DNA of 64,000 nucleotides from Mesorhizobium sp. 1M-11. Lineage in GTDB: Bacteria > Pseudomonadota > Alphaproteobacteria > Rhizobiales > Rhizobiaceae. Of the stretch, positions 44,359 to 53,068 are shown one piece after another. Within the stretch, counting starts at the first letter, position 1. Each line of letters opens with the position of its first letter. The stretch is from assembly GCF_001303895.1 (NCBI RefSeq), contig NZ_LJSD01000051.1, positions 451,203 through 515,202 on the forward strand. The letters run 5' to 3'. A model generated the notes under the pieces. The model ran no database searches and was not told where the DNA came from. It saw only the letters and a program-made list of their open reading frames with translations. Both the position numbers and the translations under genes were made by a program.

Positions 44359-44900
44359 CGCGCGCCGGCCTCGTCATCACGGCCGCGCTCGCAACCATCG
44401 GCGTCGGCTATCCCGGCCTCACGCCGATGCCGATCAAACTGATCTGGAACGCATCGGCCAGTGCGCCGATCGGTTTCTACACGATCGACTTCGATGGCCC
44501 GTTCGAGGTGACTGATCTTGTCGCCGTCGACGCACCTGAACCGCTCGCGACCTTCCTCAGCGAGCGCGGCTATCTGTCCAAAGGCGTTCCGCTGATGAAG
44601 CGCGTGCTGGCTGTGTCCGGGCAAACGGTCTGCCGCACCAACCTCATCATCACGGTCGATGGAATCGAGGTTGGCTCGGCGCTCGCGCGTGATCGCGCCG
44701 GTCGCGATCAGCCCGTTTGGCAGGGCTGCCGCCGCGTTCATACCGGCGAAGTCTTCCTCATGAACTGGCAGGTCCGCGACAGCCTCGACGGCCGCTACTT
44801 CGGCCTGACGTCCACCGACCGGATCATCGGCCGCGCGGTCCCGCTGTGGACCGACGAGGACGGCGACGGCCGGTTTCAATGGCGCGCGCCGACGCGCTGA
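44355..44900 (+). CDS. traF: TraF-type signal peptidase (S26 family)
   Basis: 181 residues with one N-terminal membrane helix. The catalytic Ser lies in NASASAPIGFYTI (about 32-43) and the Lys in LMKRVLAVSGQTV (about 85-95), followed by the D-GRYFG motif of S26 peptidases. TraF of the IncP/Ti type processes the conjugative pilin TrbC into a cyclic form. The pilin gene itself is missing from this window. The ATG at 44355 overlaps the DUF2840 stop. Confidence 0.9.
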   Translation: MTRAGLVITAALATIGVGYPGLTPMPIKLIWNASASAPIGFYTIDFDGPFEVTDLVAVDAPEPLATFLSERGYLSKGVPLMKRVLAVSGQTVCRTNLIITVDGIEVGSALARDRAGRDQPVWQGCRRVHTGEVFLMNWQVRDSLDGRYFGLTSTDRIIGRAVPLWTDEDGDGRFQWRAPTR

Positions 44901-44935
44901 TCCTTTCCACCACCCTGCAACCGAAGGAGAGTCCC

Positions 44936-45271
44936 ATGGCTAATATCGGCGCATTCCAGAAGACCAAGACCGGTTATTCCGGCCGCATCCGCACGCTCGT
45001 CATCGATGCCGAAGTGGTGCTCATCCCCGCAAAGAAATCCGACGCCGAGAATGCGCCGGACTTCCGCATCCATCGCGGCGACGCGGACGGCCCCGAAGTC
45101 GGGGCTGCGTGGAAGGAGACCGGCGACAAGGCCGGCGACTACCTGTCCTTTCAGCTTGACGATCCGACGCTCACGCAGCCGATCCGCGCCAACCTCTTCC
45201 GGTCCGACGACGATGAAAGCGCATGGTCGCTGCACTGGAATCGCCCGAAGCCACGCAACGGGCGGGACTGA
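44936..45271 (+). CDS. DUF736 family protein, copy 2
   Basis: 111 residues starting MANIGAFQKTKTGYSG, with APDFRIHRGDADGPEVGAAWKET and LSFQLDDPTLTQPIRANL, aligned throughout with copy 1 at 37485 but clearly diverged. It follows a GAAGGAGAG ribosome-binding site and is followed five bases later by the transglycosylase gene. Confidence 0.92.
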   Translation: MANIGAFQKTKTGYSGRIRTLVIDAEVVLIPAKKSDAENAPDFRIHRGDADGPEVGAAWKETGDKAGDYLSFQLDDPTLTQPIRANLFRSDDDESAWSLHWNRPKPRNGRD

Positions 45272-45276
45272 CGGCC

Positions 45277-46200
45277 ATGCGGTCCCGCGTCATCCTCGCG
45301 CTCAAAGTCCTCATCCCTTTGTTCGCGGAGAAGCCGTCTCATCCCTTCATCCCGCTCGACCGCAGGACGGCCGGCGCGCGCAGCGAAGGTCAGGGGCGGC
45401 TTTTCGCCGGCGCTTCGCGCGCACCCTTGACCGCAGCGAGCACGCTGGCAGGCTTGCGGCGCAGCGGAGACAGGGCGCTAATCCGTTACGCCGTTGTCCT
45501 GGCCCTCGGTGCGCTCTCGCTCAGTAGCGGATCGGGTGTGTCGCTCGCGCAATCGACGCCGATCGCGCGCGCTTCCGCTGCCGATCCCTGTGCGGCGCAC
45601 ATTGCCGAAGCATCGCGGCGCTTCGGCATTCCCGAGTGCTGGATTCGCGCGGTGCTGCGCGCCGAGAGCGCGGGCGACGTGCGCGCGATTTCGTCGGCCG
45701 GTGCGATCGGGTTGATGCAGGTCATGCCCGACACCTGGGACGCCTTGCGCGTCCGCTATCGTCTCGGCCGCGATCCCTACGATCCGCGCGACAACATCCT
45801 CGCTGGCACCGCCTATCTGCGCGAGATGTGGGATCGCTACGGCAATGTCGCGGCGATGCTCGCCGCCTACAATGCCGGTCCCGGCCGCTATGACGAGCAC
45901 CGCGCGACGGGCCGTCCGCTGCCCGCCGAAACCCGCGCCTATGTCGCTGCGCTCGCACCAGCGCTCGGCGGCGCGGTCGCTGCCGGGACACCGGAGAAGC
46001 AGGCCGCACCGCCGAGCGATTGGCGCGATGCGCCGCTCTTCGTCATGCGTCCGAGTGACCGGCGGAGTGCCGATCCCGTGCAGACTATCGGCACATCAGG
46101 CGATGCTCGCCCGGCCGTTCCGGTGCGCGAACGCCGCGATGCGGAGCCGCGTGAAGGCAGCGTATTCGTGGCGCGCGCCGACGATGGGAGAGCGCCATGA
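45277..46200 (+). CDS. Lytic transglycosylase (VirB1/TrbN-like)
   Basis: 307 residues from ATG 45277. The N-terminal 90 residues are basic and end in a hydrophobic segment (RYAVVLALGALSLSSGSGVSLAQ) that may be the true signal peptide. The SLT domain (about 105-215) has the catalytic Glu in VLRAESAGD, then AISSAGAIGLMQVMP and AAMLAAYNAGPGRYDEH. Such enzymes open peptidoglycan for the conjugation channel. The C-terminal tail contains QTIGTSGD, encoded by the same 16-bp repeat found in repA. Confidence 0.9.
   Translation: MRSRVILALKVLIPLFAEKPSHPFIPLDRRTAGARSEGQGRLFAGASRAPLTAASTLAGLRRSGDRALIRYAVVLALGALSLSSGSGVSLAQSTPIARASAADPCAAHIAEASRRFGIPECWIRAVLRAESAGDVRAISSAGAIGLMQVMPDTWDALRVRYRLGRDPYDPRDNILAGTAYLREMWDRYGNVAAMLAAYNAGPGRYDEHRATGRPLPAETRAYVAALAPALGGAVAAGTPEKQAAPPSDWRDAPLFVMRPSDRRSADPVQTIGTSGDARPAVPVRERRDAEPREGSVFVARADDGRAP
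46087..46102 (+). repeat. Third copy of the repA-type 16-bp motif
   Basis: ATCGGCACATCAGGCG here is identical to the two copies at 42050 and 42074, 4 kb away and inside an unrelated coding sequence in the same reading frame (IGTSG). Confidence 0.6.
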
Positions 46201-46513
46201 GGATGGCGTTTCCCCGTCCGCTTGCGCTTGTTCCGGTGTGCAGTCAGGCAGGGTCGCGCCTGGCTGCATTCCCGGTCGGAGGAGCGGAAAGGTCAGAAAA
46301 GGCGGAGGGCAAGATAAAGGAAACCGGCACCACGTCGGGCCGGTTTCTGAAATTGTTGTTGTCTGCACACTGTTTGGGGGAGCCGCGAGCGGCACCATGG
46401 TTTTGGCCCCCGCGTGCCGCGATGCTGCGCAAAGCCTTGGCCTTGCAGGGTTTCGGCCGGCACCATGACCGCCGAACGCCCGATTGTCGGCATTCTCGAC
46501 CGGGAGTCCGGTC
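46201..46513. other. Gap before the relaxase, candidate oriT
   Basis: The 313 bases hold an open frame starting at the ATGA overlap (46197), but its product looks random. An 8-bp inverted repeat (46321-46328 with 46339-46346, AAACCGGC/GCCGGTTT) and an AT-richer GAAATTGTTGTTG run follow. In this class of element the transfer origin lies next to the relaxase gene, so this is the best place for it; no nic consensus is certain. Confidence 0.4.
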
Positions 46514-48585
46514 ATGAGCGTCGACGACGAAACCCGCTTCCGACCGAAGCCCGGCCGCATCCGCTCCGACACGCCGCGAACGGGCAAGACCAAGAGCTTT
46601 TTTACCCAGGCCAAGAAGATCGCGCGGCAACATAGTAACCGCCCGTCCCGATCATCTTTGCGATCGTCGCCACGCCCCGGCTCAAGCACCGGTGCGAAGG
46701 CCGGCAAAGCCTCGCGCATTCCACGTGGGCCGGGTGTCCAGCGCGGGCGTGGCGCGGCTTTCGCCCGCGCCCGCACGCTGTCGGGCGGCTGGCGTCACAG
46801 CGCACCCGGCATGCGCCGCGTCGTCGTCAAGACGCGCTATGTCCAGAACGCCGGGAAGAACGGCAAGGCCGCCGCGCATCTGCGCTACATCCAACGCGAT
46901 GGCACATCGCGCGACGGCGAGTGCGGGCAGCTCTATTCGGCGACCGAGGATCGCGCCGATGGCGATGCCTTCCTTGAGCGCGGCAAGGAAGACCCTCGCC
47001 AGTTTCGCTTCATCATCTCGCCGGAGGACGGCGCGGACCTGACCGACCTGACCGACCTGACCGCCTACACGCGCAACCTCATGAGCCAGATCGAAGCCGA
47101 CCTTGGCACCAAGCTCGATTGGGTGGCGGTCAACCACCACGACACCGGCCATCCCCATGTGCATGTCATTGTCCGTGGCAAGGACGATCTGGGCGAGAAC
47201 CTTGTCATTAATGGCGACTATCTCGCCAACGGCATTCGCGAACGCGCCAGCGAGCTGACCACGCTCGAACTCGGCGCCATGACAGAGATCGAACAGACCC
47301 GAAAGCTGTCGGCCGAAATCGATCAGGACCGTTTCACCCGCATCGACCGCGCGATGACGGAAGAAGCCAACGACCGATTCCTCGACCTGCGCCACGCGCC
47401 TGCCGACCCGAAGCGCCAGTTCAACCGCACGCTGCGCCTGCGCCGTCTTGCTAAGCTGGAAAAGATGGGCTTGCGACCGAGCACGCGCCCGGCGTGTGGG
47501 AGCTGAGCGAGCGGATGGAGCCGGCCTTGCGTGAGCTGGGCGAGCGCGGCGACATCATCCGCACCATGCACAAGGCGCTGAAGGCCGATGGCCTGGAGCG
47601 CGATCCCATGACTTTCCAAATCCACGACGCCGCGCCCGCGACACCCATCGTTGGCCGTGTCGTCGACAAGTATCTGTCCGACGAGCTGGGCGAGAACCCG
47701 ACCGTCGTGCTGGACGGGATCGACGGGCGCACGCACCATGTTTCCGGCATCGAGCTCGAGCGGCTGGAGGATGCGCGGATCGGTAGCGTCGTCGAGATCG
47801 GCCCGGCCGACATCACACAGCGGCCGTCCGACCGCGCGATTGCCGCCATCGCCGAGGACGGCATCTATAGGCCGAGCCGCCATCTGGAGCGGGCGAAATT
47901 CGAGGGCCGCGTTCCGGGCGGCGACTATGAGGGTTATGTCGATGCTCATGTCCGGCGACTGGAGGCGCTGCGCCGCGCCGGTATCGCAGAGCGCATCGAC
48001 GCGGACCAATGGCGCATCCCCGAGGACTTTGAGAGCCGTGCCGCCGCCTACGATGCCGGCCGCAACCGACAGGCCAGCGTTCGCGTCCTCGCGGTGCTCG
48101 ATCTTGAGAAGCAGATCGGCGCGGACGGCGCGACCTGGCTCGACCGGCGGCTGGTGTCGCCCGACGCATCCGACCTTGCGCCGGCCGGCTTCGGGCAGCA
48201 GGTGCGCGAGGCGATGGACCGTCGCCGCGAACATCATGTCGAACGGGGCGACGCCACGCGCCAGCAGGACGGTCGCGTCTTCTACCGGCGCAACCTTCTC
48301 GCCGCCCTGCGCGAGCGCGACGTTGCCCGCGCAGGAGCCGAGATGGCGGCGAGCAAGGCGGTGTCGTTCCGAGCAGCCGCAGACGGCGAAACCGTCAACG
48401 GCAAGTTCACGGGCACCGTCCAGCTATCGAGCGGCAAGTTCGCCATCGTCGAGAAGGCGCACGAGTTCACCCTTGTTCCGTGGCGGCCGGTCATAGACCG
48501 CCAGCTCGGCCGCGAGGTTACGGGCGTTGTGCAGGGCGGCTCGGTATCGTGGCAATTGGGGCGGCAGAGGAGTATTGAGAGATAA
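46514..48585 (+). pseudogene. VirD2/TraI-like relaxase with DUF3363, frameshifted
   Basis: The frame from ATG 46514 gives about 330 residues. A basic N-terminus is followed by the relaxase core KTRYVQNAGKNGKAAAHLRYIQRDG, then RQFRFIISPEDG and the metal-binding His triad in VNHHDTGHPHVHVIVRG. At about 47474 one G is missing (TTGCGACC where TTGGCGACC is needed). The frame then switches and continues EHAPGVWELSERMEPAL through the DUF3363 domain to 48585. Intact homologues are about 690 residues. The catalytic half is complete, so nicking could survive, but the C-terminal half would not be translated. A nine-base unit is repeated three times at about 47036-47062. Confidence 0.85.
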
Positions 48586-49144
48586 TTCCAAAATCTGCCT
48601 GCTGCCCCGCTATTCAACCCGATGGGGCGGCCAGTGCAGGTTCGGCACACTGCTGTAGCAATGGGCTATCTCCGATGTCGTTCCGAGAAGCAGCCATTCC
48701 GAGCTGAAAAGTTTCTGGTGCGGTGTGATGAAGTTGAGGACGATCTCGCTCTCACCATTGCTTTTTTTGCCCAGCATTTCGGCCACGGTGCGCCGGAAAG
48801 ATGAAATGGAAACTGACGGTGAATCCAAATTGAATTCTGGCCTGCAATGAGACGTAGCCTCCAAACTTCTGGCGCGTTCTGAGCGGTTTCGCTAAGAGCC
48901 CTACACCTGTCGAGAGATCCGAGCGGTTGCACCACGGCAGCGATGTCTTGAGATCATCGCCGGCCTCACGTCGGCCTTCGGCGCAGTGCGCTGGTGTTCG
49001 CCCGCGCTATGGTCCGTCCGGCCGCAGCCGCTTTGGGTTCTTCATTTATTGATTTATCGAACTATGTAATTGTGTAATCGTATTGCGTCAACCCTGACTC
49101 CGTGCGACAAACTCGTAACTAACGATTTCGAGACTAACGCTTCG
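48586..49144. other. Junction between the mobile element and the redox locus
   Basis: The 559-base, AT-richer stretch has one candidate gene on the minus strand at 48610-48864 (84 residues, with IVLNFITPHQKLFSSEWLLLG) whose composition is protein-like but which matches nothing I know; it may be a fragment. The expected traG and trb genes are absent. No direct repeat or integrase was seen to mark the end of the element. Confidence 0.4.
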
Positions 49145-49765
49145 ATGAACGACGTATCGATCCGCATACCTTCCCCAGCCCTGCGAATGGGCGACGCCGC
49201 TCCCGATTTCGAGGGCCGATCCACCCAAGGGCCGATCCGACTTTCCGACTACAAGGGCCGGTGGCTGGTGTTTTTCTCGCACCCGGCGGACTTCACTCCG
49301 GTCTGCACGACGGAGTTTGTTGCGCTCGCCAAGGCGCACGATCGCTTCGCCGCACTCGACTGCGCACTTCTCGGTCTGTCCGTCGACAGCCTTTATGCGC
49401 ATCTTGCCTGGACTCGCGCGATCCGCGAGCTCTTTTCGGTCGAGATTCCGTTTCCGGTGATCGAGGACCCGTCCATGCTCGTCGGCCGCACCTACGGCAT
49501 GATCGACGAGACGGCGGAGAACAGCGCGGGCGTGCGGGCAAGCTACTTCATCGATCCAGAGGGCATCATCCGGGCGATCACGCATTATCCGCTGACCATC
49601 GGACGGTCGATCAACGAGATGGTGCGGATGGTGGCTGCGCTGCAGGCCACGTATTCAGGCGAGAAGCTCGCCCCGGCCGATTGGCAGCCAGGGCAGCCGC
49701 TTCTTCTGCCGGCCGATGAAAAGGCGCAGCACGAGGCCGACTGGTTCTGCCGGAGGGACGGATGA
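49145..49765 (+). CDS. Peroxiredoxin (AhpC/TSA, Prx6/1-Cys-like)
   Basis: 206 residues from ATG 49145. The peroxidatic Cys is in HPADFTPVCTTEF (about 54) and the conserved Arg is in the downstream region. The long C-terminal arm (PADWQPGQPLLLPAD) ends in EADWFCRRDG with another Cys at about 202, as in Prx6-type and archaeal enzymes. It reduces H2O2 and organic peroxides. Its stop overlaps the start of the ArsR gene, so the regulator and the enzyme are made together, which suggests redox- or sulfur-responsive control. Confidence 0.9.
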   Translation: MNDVSIRIPSPALRMGDAAPDFEGRSTQGPIRLSDYKGRWLVFFSHPADFTPVCTTEFVALAKAHDRFAALDCALLGLSVDSLYAHLAWTRAIRELFSVEIPFPVIEDPSMLVGRTYGMIDETAENSAGVRASYFIDPEGIIRAITHYPLTIGRSINEMVRMVAALQATYSGEKLAPADWQPGQPLLLPADEKAQHEADWFCRRDG

Positions 49766-50157
49766 AGGCGCTATGGCAATCGCGCACCCAAGCGGACGTT
49801 GCGGCCGACAAGCTACGCAAGTTCGCGCAGTCTCAACGGCTGATGATCCTCTCCCTTCTTCTCGACGGAGAGAAGTCGGTGACGGAAATCGACGTGGCCA
49901 CCGGAATCGGGCAGCCTGCGCTGAGTCAGCAGCTCGCCGAGCTCCGCAAGGCCGAGCTCGTCGCGACGCGTCGTCAGGCAAAGCAGGTCTATTACAGTCT
50001 CGCAGACGAGTCGGTTGTCTTATGCGTGCGCAGCATTGAAGCGGTGTTTGGCGCCGGCGATCCGGAGCAGGCGCTTCTCAACATGGTAAGGTCGGAACCT
50101 CGCCGGGAACGCGACAGCGTGATCCGAGGCGCCGCGAATTTCGCGCGGATTCGCTGA
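49762..50157 (+). CDS. ArsR-family transcriptional regulator
   Basis: 131 residues with the ArsR winged helix: DKLRKFAQSQRLMILSLLLDGEKSVTEI, then QPALSQQLAELRKAELVATRRQAKQVYYSL. The usual metal-binding Cys pair of the recognition helix is absent; a single Cys in VVLCVRSIEAVFG lies near the dimerisation helix. That resembles BigR/SqrR/SoxR-type members, which sense reactive sulfur with two Cys, but here only one is present. It overlaps the peroxiredoxin gene by four bases. Confidence 0.85.
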   Translation: MKALWQSRTQADVAADKLRKFAQSQRLMILSLLLDGEKSVTEIDVATGIGQPALSQQLAELRKAELVATRRQAKQVYYSLADESVVLCVRSIEAVFGAGDPEQALLNMVRSEPRRERDSVIRGAANFARIR

Positions 50158-50170
50158 CCGAATATAGTGC

Positions 50171-50187
50171 CTTAAGCCGCTCTTAAG
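50171..50187 (+). promoter_or_regulatory. CTTAAG-N5-CTTAAG box 1
   Basis: CTTAAG (50171-50176) and CTTAAG (50182-50187) lie 75 bases before the metallophosphatase remnant. The arrangement equals the CTTAA-N6-CTTAA half-site pattern of PmrA/QseB-type response regulators. Confidence 0.6.
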
Positions 50188-50245
50188 CTTACCGGCTGAC
50201 CCGCTCCGTCTCAGGCACCGTCTTGCCTGAGTAGGGAGAGGCCGA

Positions 50246-50515
50246 ATGGCTGATAGCAGACGCCGCTATATCACGCTTCTTCAGGTCAACGACACACACG
50301 CACGGCTATCTGGAGTCGCACCCTGAACTGCTCTGGCACGGTGCCAATCCGCGCTTCCCGAGGCTACGCGCGTATCGCGGGCTACCTTAACCGCGTGCGA
50401 GCCGAATGCCAGCATGCTGTGGTGGCGCTGGATAACGGCGATACGTTCCACGGCACCTATGCCGCCGTAGAGTCGAAGGGAGAGGCGTTGGTCCCGATCG
50501 TCTTGCAGAAGGCGC
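50246..50515 (+). pseudogene. 5'-nucleotidase-type metallophosphatase, N-terminal remnant
   Basis: From ATG 50246 the frame encodes YITLLQVNDTHA, the first metal-binding motif of the 5'-nucleotidase/UshA group. It then shifts at about 50301 (one extra base) into YLESHPELLWHGANPRF, GYARIAGYLNRV and VVALDNGDTFHGTYAAVESKG, the second motif. After VPIV the homology stops at a junction near 50505. The following 50516-50799 includes a minus-strand piece that resembles a twin-arginine signal (TRRQFLIGELIM) with no intact gene. Only the first 90 or so residues of an enzyme of about 500 remain. Confidence 0.7.
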
Positions 50516-50799
50516 ACCATTCAGCCCGGATGTCGACGCGGAAAGCCGCGCCAGGCCGCTTTGGTACTGGTCGATGCTTGTGACGGTCAGAATTGCCGCT
50601 TGGACAGGCGCGGCAAGGCTGGGAGCGACGGCCATGATCAGCTCGCCGATCAGGAACTGGCGCCGCGTCGCGACAATCGCCGAGCGGGGTTGAGGGTGAT
50701 GGTTTGCACCTCGACCATCCCGATCAATGGCTGCGAGCTTTACAGGTCGAAATCGGCATGATTGGTTCTCCGTTGTCCGGCAGCAACGGCGGTGCTGGC

Positions 50800-50816
50800 C
50801 TTAAGGCAGGCTTAAG
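50800..50816 (+). promoter_or_regulatory. CTTAAG-N5-CTTAAG box 2
   Basis: CTTAAG (50800-50805) and CTTAAG (50811-50816), with spacer GCAGG, 57 bases before the L,D-transpeptidase pseudogene. The spacer is identical to that of box 3. Confidence 0.6.
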
Positions 50817-50834
50817 GTGGCGCTGACGTTTGAG

Positions 50835-50861
50835 CCTTCTGAACCGAACCAATTCAGAAGG
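50835..50861. promoter_or_regulatory. Inverted repeat in the leader of the L,D-transpeptidase remnant
   Basis: CCTTCTGAA (50835-50843) and TTCAGAAGG (50853-50861) are a perfect 9-bp dyad between box 2 and the start codon, possibly an operator or leader hairpin. Confidence 0.4.
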
Positions 50862-50872
50862 CTGAGAGACAA

Positions 50873-51560
50873 TTGAGTAAGACGATACTTTGCAAGCCGC
50901 TTGTACGGCGCACGTTTCTGGTCGGTGCAAGCGCTTTTACACTGGCGGGCTGCGTTTCGATGCGGGAGCCGGTTCCGATGATGGCGCCCATCGCCGAGGC
51001 CGAGCCGGAGCCTGTGGTTCCGCTGATGTACGCAGCCCTGCCGAACGAGCAGTTCCCGATCCCCGCGGTGAACGTATCCGAGGTCGACCAGAGGTTCTGG
51101 CGAACGGAGATCGACTATCCGACCGAGGAGCGGCCGGGAACGCTGATCGTCGATACACCTGGCAAATACCTCTACCACGTTAAGCCGGGCGACCGCGCGA
51201 CGCGATACGGCATCGGCGTCGGCCGTGAAGGCTTCGCCTGGTCGGGGCGCGCGATCGTCGCCTATAAGCGCAAATGGCCACGCTGGACGCCTCCGGACAG
51301 CATGGTTGCCCGTTGGCGGCATGGAGCCGGACCTGAACAATCCGCTGGGCTCGCGAGCGCTTTACATCCACGAAGGCGGACGCGACACGCTCTACCGCCT
51401 TCATGGCACGCCGGAGGCATTCTCGATCGGCAAGGCCGTCTCGTCAGGTTGCATCCGGCTACTCAATCAGGACGTCATCCACCTCTACGACGAAGTTCGC
51501 GATGGCAGCCCGATAGTCGTCATCCCGGACCCGACGATGTCGTATCTCGCCGTCGGCTAG
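50873..51560 (+). pseudogene. L,D-transpeptidase (YkuD) lipoprotein, frameshifted
   Basis: A TTG start at 50873 leads into a lipoprotein signal (RRTFLVGASAFTLAGC) and the N-terminal half of a YkuD domain (GTLIVDTPGKYLYHV, GREGFAWSGRAIVAYKRKWPRWTP). After DSMVAR at about 51311, roughly eight codons are missing and the frame changes. The rest (GGMEPDLNNPLGSRALYIHEGG, then the catalytic HGTPEAFSIGKAVSSGCIRL) continues in another frame to 51560. The paralogue at 53069 is intact and shows what was lost. The enzyme would cross-link peptidoglycan or attach lipoprotein; this copy is dead unless the sequence is wrong. Confidence 0.8.
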
Positions 51561-52274
51561 GTGGATACAATGCGCGATGAGGTCATCTGCTATGACGTTG
51601 CGATGTACGGCTACACGATGCACGCGAGTTACTTTGGGCCTCGGGATCAAACGGCGTTGCTGCCACATGGTGGCGGCCGCACGGCATCGGCGGACATGTT
51701 CCCGCTGCGTGTCGACCTCGCCGAGCGCGGCATAGGTACGCTGGCGTTGGACCATCGCGGACATGGAAAGACGGGCAGGGAGCTGATGGGACAGCTCCCT
51801 CGCGCGACGGGTCGAAGAGGTACTGGCCGCCATCGACGCTGTTCGGCCGCAAACGCTGCTCGGGGCTATCTCGATGAGCATGGGCGGCTATGTCGCCGTC
51901 AAGCTCACACAACTGATCGAGCTCGGCGCCGTGGTGATGATCGCGCCGGCGATGTATGACGCCGAAGCGTTCGATGTGCCTTCGGCCCATCCTTCTCCGC
52001 GATCATCCGAAGAAGCGAGAGTTGGCGGCGGAGCGATGCCTGGCAAATCCTTCGAGACTATGCGGGGCGCGTGCTCATTATCGCTGGTGAGGACGATGAA
52101 CGGATACCGTCCGACGTAATAATCAATTGCATCGAAGCCGTTGCTCCCGACAGAGGGGAGTTGCTCTCGCTATCCGGCGTCGACCATTTCGTGATGACGC
52201 GGTTGCGCGAGGGGGAGGCCGATCGGCTCACCGATGTGCTTGACTGGATCGCATCGGCGTTTCTGGGACGATAA
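51561..52274 (+). pseudogene. Alpha/beta hydrolase, multiply frameshifted
   Basis: Pieces in different frames make up one hydrolase: MRDEVICYDVAMYGYTMHASYF and LALDHRGHGKTGREL first, then the nucleophile region RPQTLLGAISMSMGGYVAVK (Ser in SMSMGG), and VLIIAGEDDERIPSDVI and SGVDHFVMTRLR (catalytic His) at 52071-52274. At least two shifts are needed, near 51795 and 52000. It is therefore a pseudogene. Its last 217 bases overlap the 3' end of the methyltransferase on the other strand. Confidence 0.75.
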
Positions 52275-52987
52275 GAGGTCCGCTCGGCGGCCAGCGATCC
52301 CGCTTGGGAACATACTGACGTCCGCGCCGCGATGCGAAGATCGGCTTGCGCAGCCTCTACCGACGGCAGCGGAAGGATATCATGTCGCGCCTTTTCGGCG
52401 ACAAGATCGATCAGCGCAGACATCCCGGAATGCCCGGCACCTTCCTCGATCACGCTGTCGTGCTCCTGAAGATGCCGAATCTCCCAATGACCGAATGACC
52501 GGATCAGCAGATCCCTCGTGTAGAGATGATCAGCGTGCGGTGGACCGCCTGTACCGTAGCGAAGCTGCTCGACACGGTATCCCTGCATGACGAGAATCCC
52601 GCCGGGCTTCAGGCAGGTATGGAAACCTTCGAACATCGTCTTGCGCAAATCGGGCGGGGCGAACTGCACGAAGATGGCGACGACGACGTCATAGGCTTCC
52701 GATTCCCATTCCCACAAGGCAAGATCGGCAAGCACTGTCTGCAAGGATACCCCGCGTCGGTGGGCGAGTGCGCGGGCTTTCGCAAGCCCAACCCCCGAGC
52801 CATCCACCGAGACGACATCGAGACCGCGTTCAGCAAGCCAGACGCCGTTGCGACCCTCTCCGTCGGCGACGGCAAGCACCTTCATTCCCGGTTCGAAGCG
52901 GAAAGCCTGCGAGACGAGAAAGGCGTTCGGCTCGGTTCCGAAAAGATAATCTTGACCTTCGAATCTGCGGTCCCAGGGGTTCTCCAT
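52058..52987 (-). CDS. Class I SAM-dependent methyltransferase (TehB/UbiE-like)
   Basis: 309 residues. The N-terminal 200 are a typical small methyltransferase: MENPWDRRFEGQDYLFGTEPN, motif I VLAVADGEGRNGVWLAE, acidic VVSVDGSG, YDVVVAIFVQF and LKPGGILVMQGY. Homologues end near DLVAEKA (about residue 205). Here the frame continues for about 100 Ser/Arg-rich residues that are only the antisense of the hydrolase remnant, so the original stop was probably lost by an indel near 52390. The catalytic domain should be functional; the substrate is unknown (thiol- or tellurite-type methylation is common in this group). Confidence 0.75.
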   Translation of the reverse strand: MENPWDRRFEGQDYLFGTEPNAFLVSQAFRFEPGMKVLAVADGEGRNGVWLAERGLDVVSVDGSGVGLAKARALAHRRGVSLQTVLADLALWEWESEAYDVVVAIFVQFAPPDLRKTMFEGFHTCLKPGGILVMQGYRVEQLRYGTGGPPHADHLYTRDLLIRSFGHWEIRHLQEHDSVIEEGAGHSGMSALIDLVAEKARHDILPLPSVEAAQADLRIAARTSVCSQAGSLAAERTSYRPRNADAIQSSTSVSRSASPSRNRVITKWSTPDSESNSPLSGATASMQLIITSDGIRSSSSPAIMSTRPA

Positions 52988-53068
52988 CGTAGTTCTTCCG
53001 GTGATTTAGTGGGCCCCGTATCGAGAAGGCAGGGGACCCTTGCTGTTGCTTACATGTTGCCGAGGTCG

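Noticed and set aside
46197..46517. A 106-codon frame starting at an ATGA overlap with the transglycosylase
   Set aside because: No domain, and composition differs from the neighbours; I treat the stretch as the non-coding/oriT gap.
46096..47395. Long open frames on the minus strand opposite the relaxase and transglycosylase
   Set aside because: They are antisense shadows of GC-rich coding sequence; composition is Arg/Gly/Ala-rich and no motif is present.
50520..50700. Twin-arginine signal-like minus-strand gene (TRRQFLIGELIM)
   Set aside because: No start codon in frame upstream and no coherent protein after about 40 residues; at most a fragment.
52058..52390. C-terminal 100 residues of the SAM methyltransferase as a real extra domain
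   Set aside because: They are the antisense of the hydrolase remnant and Ser/Arg-rich, so a lost stop codon is more likely than a new domain.
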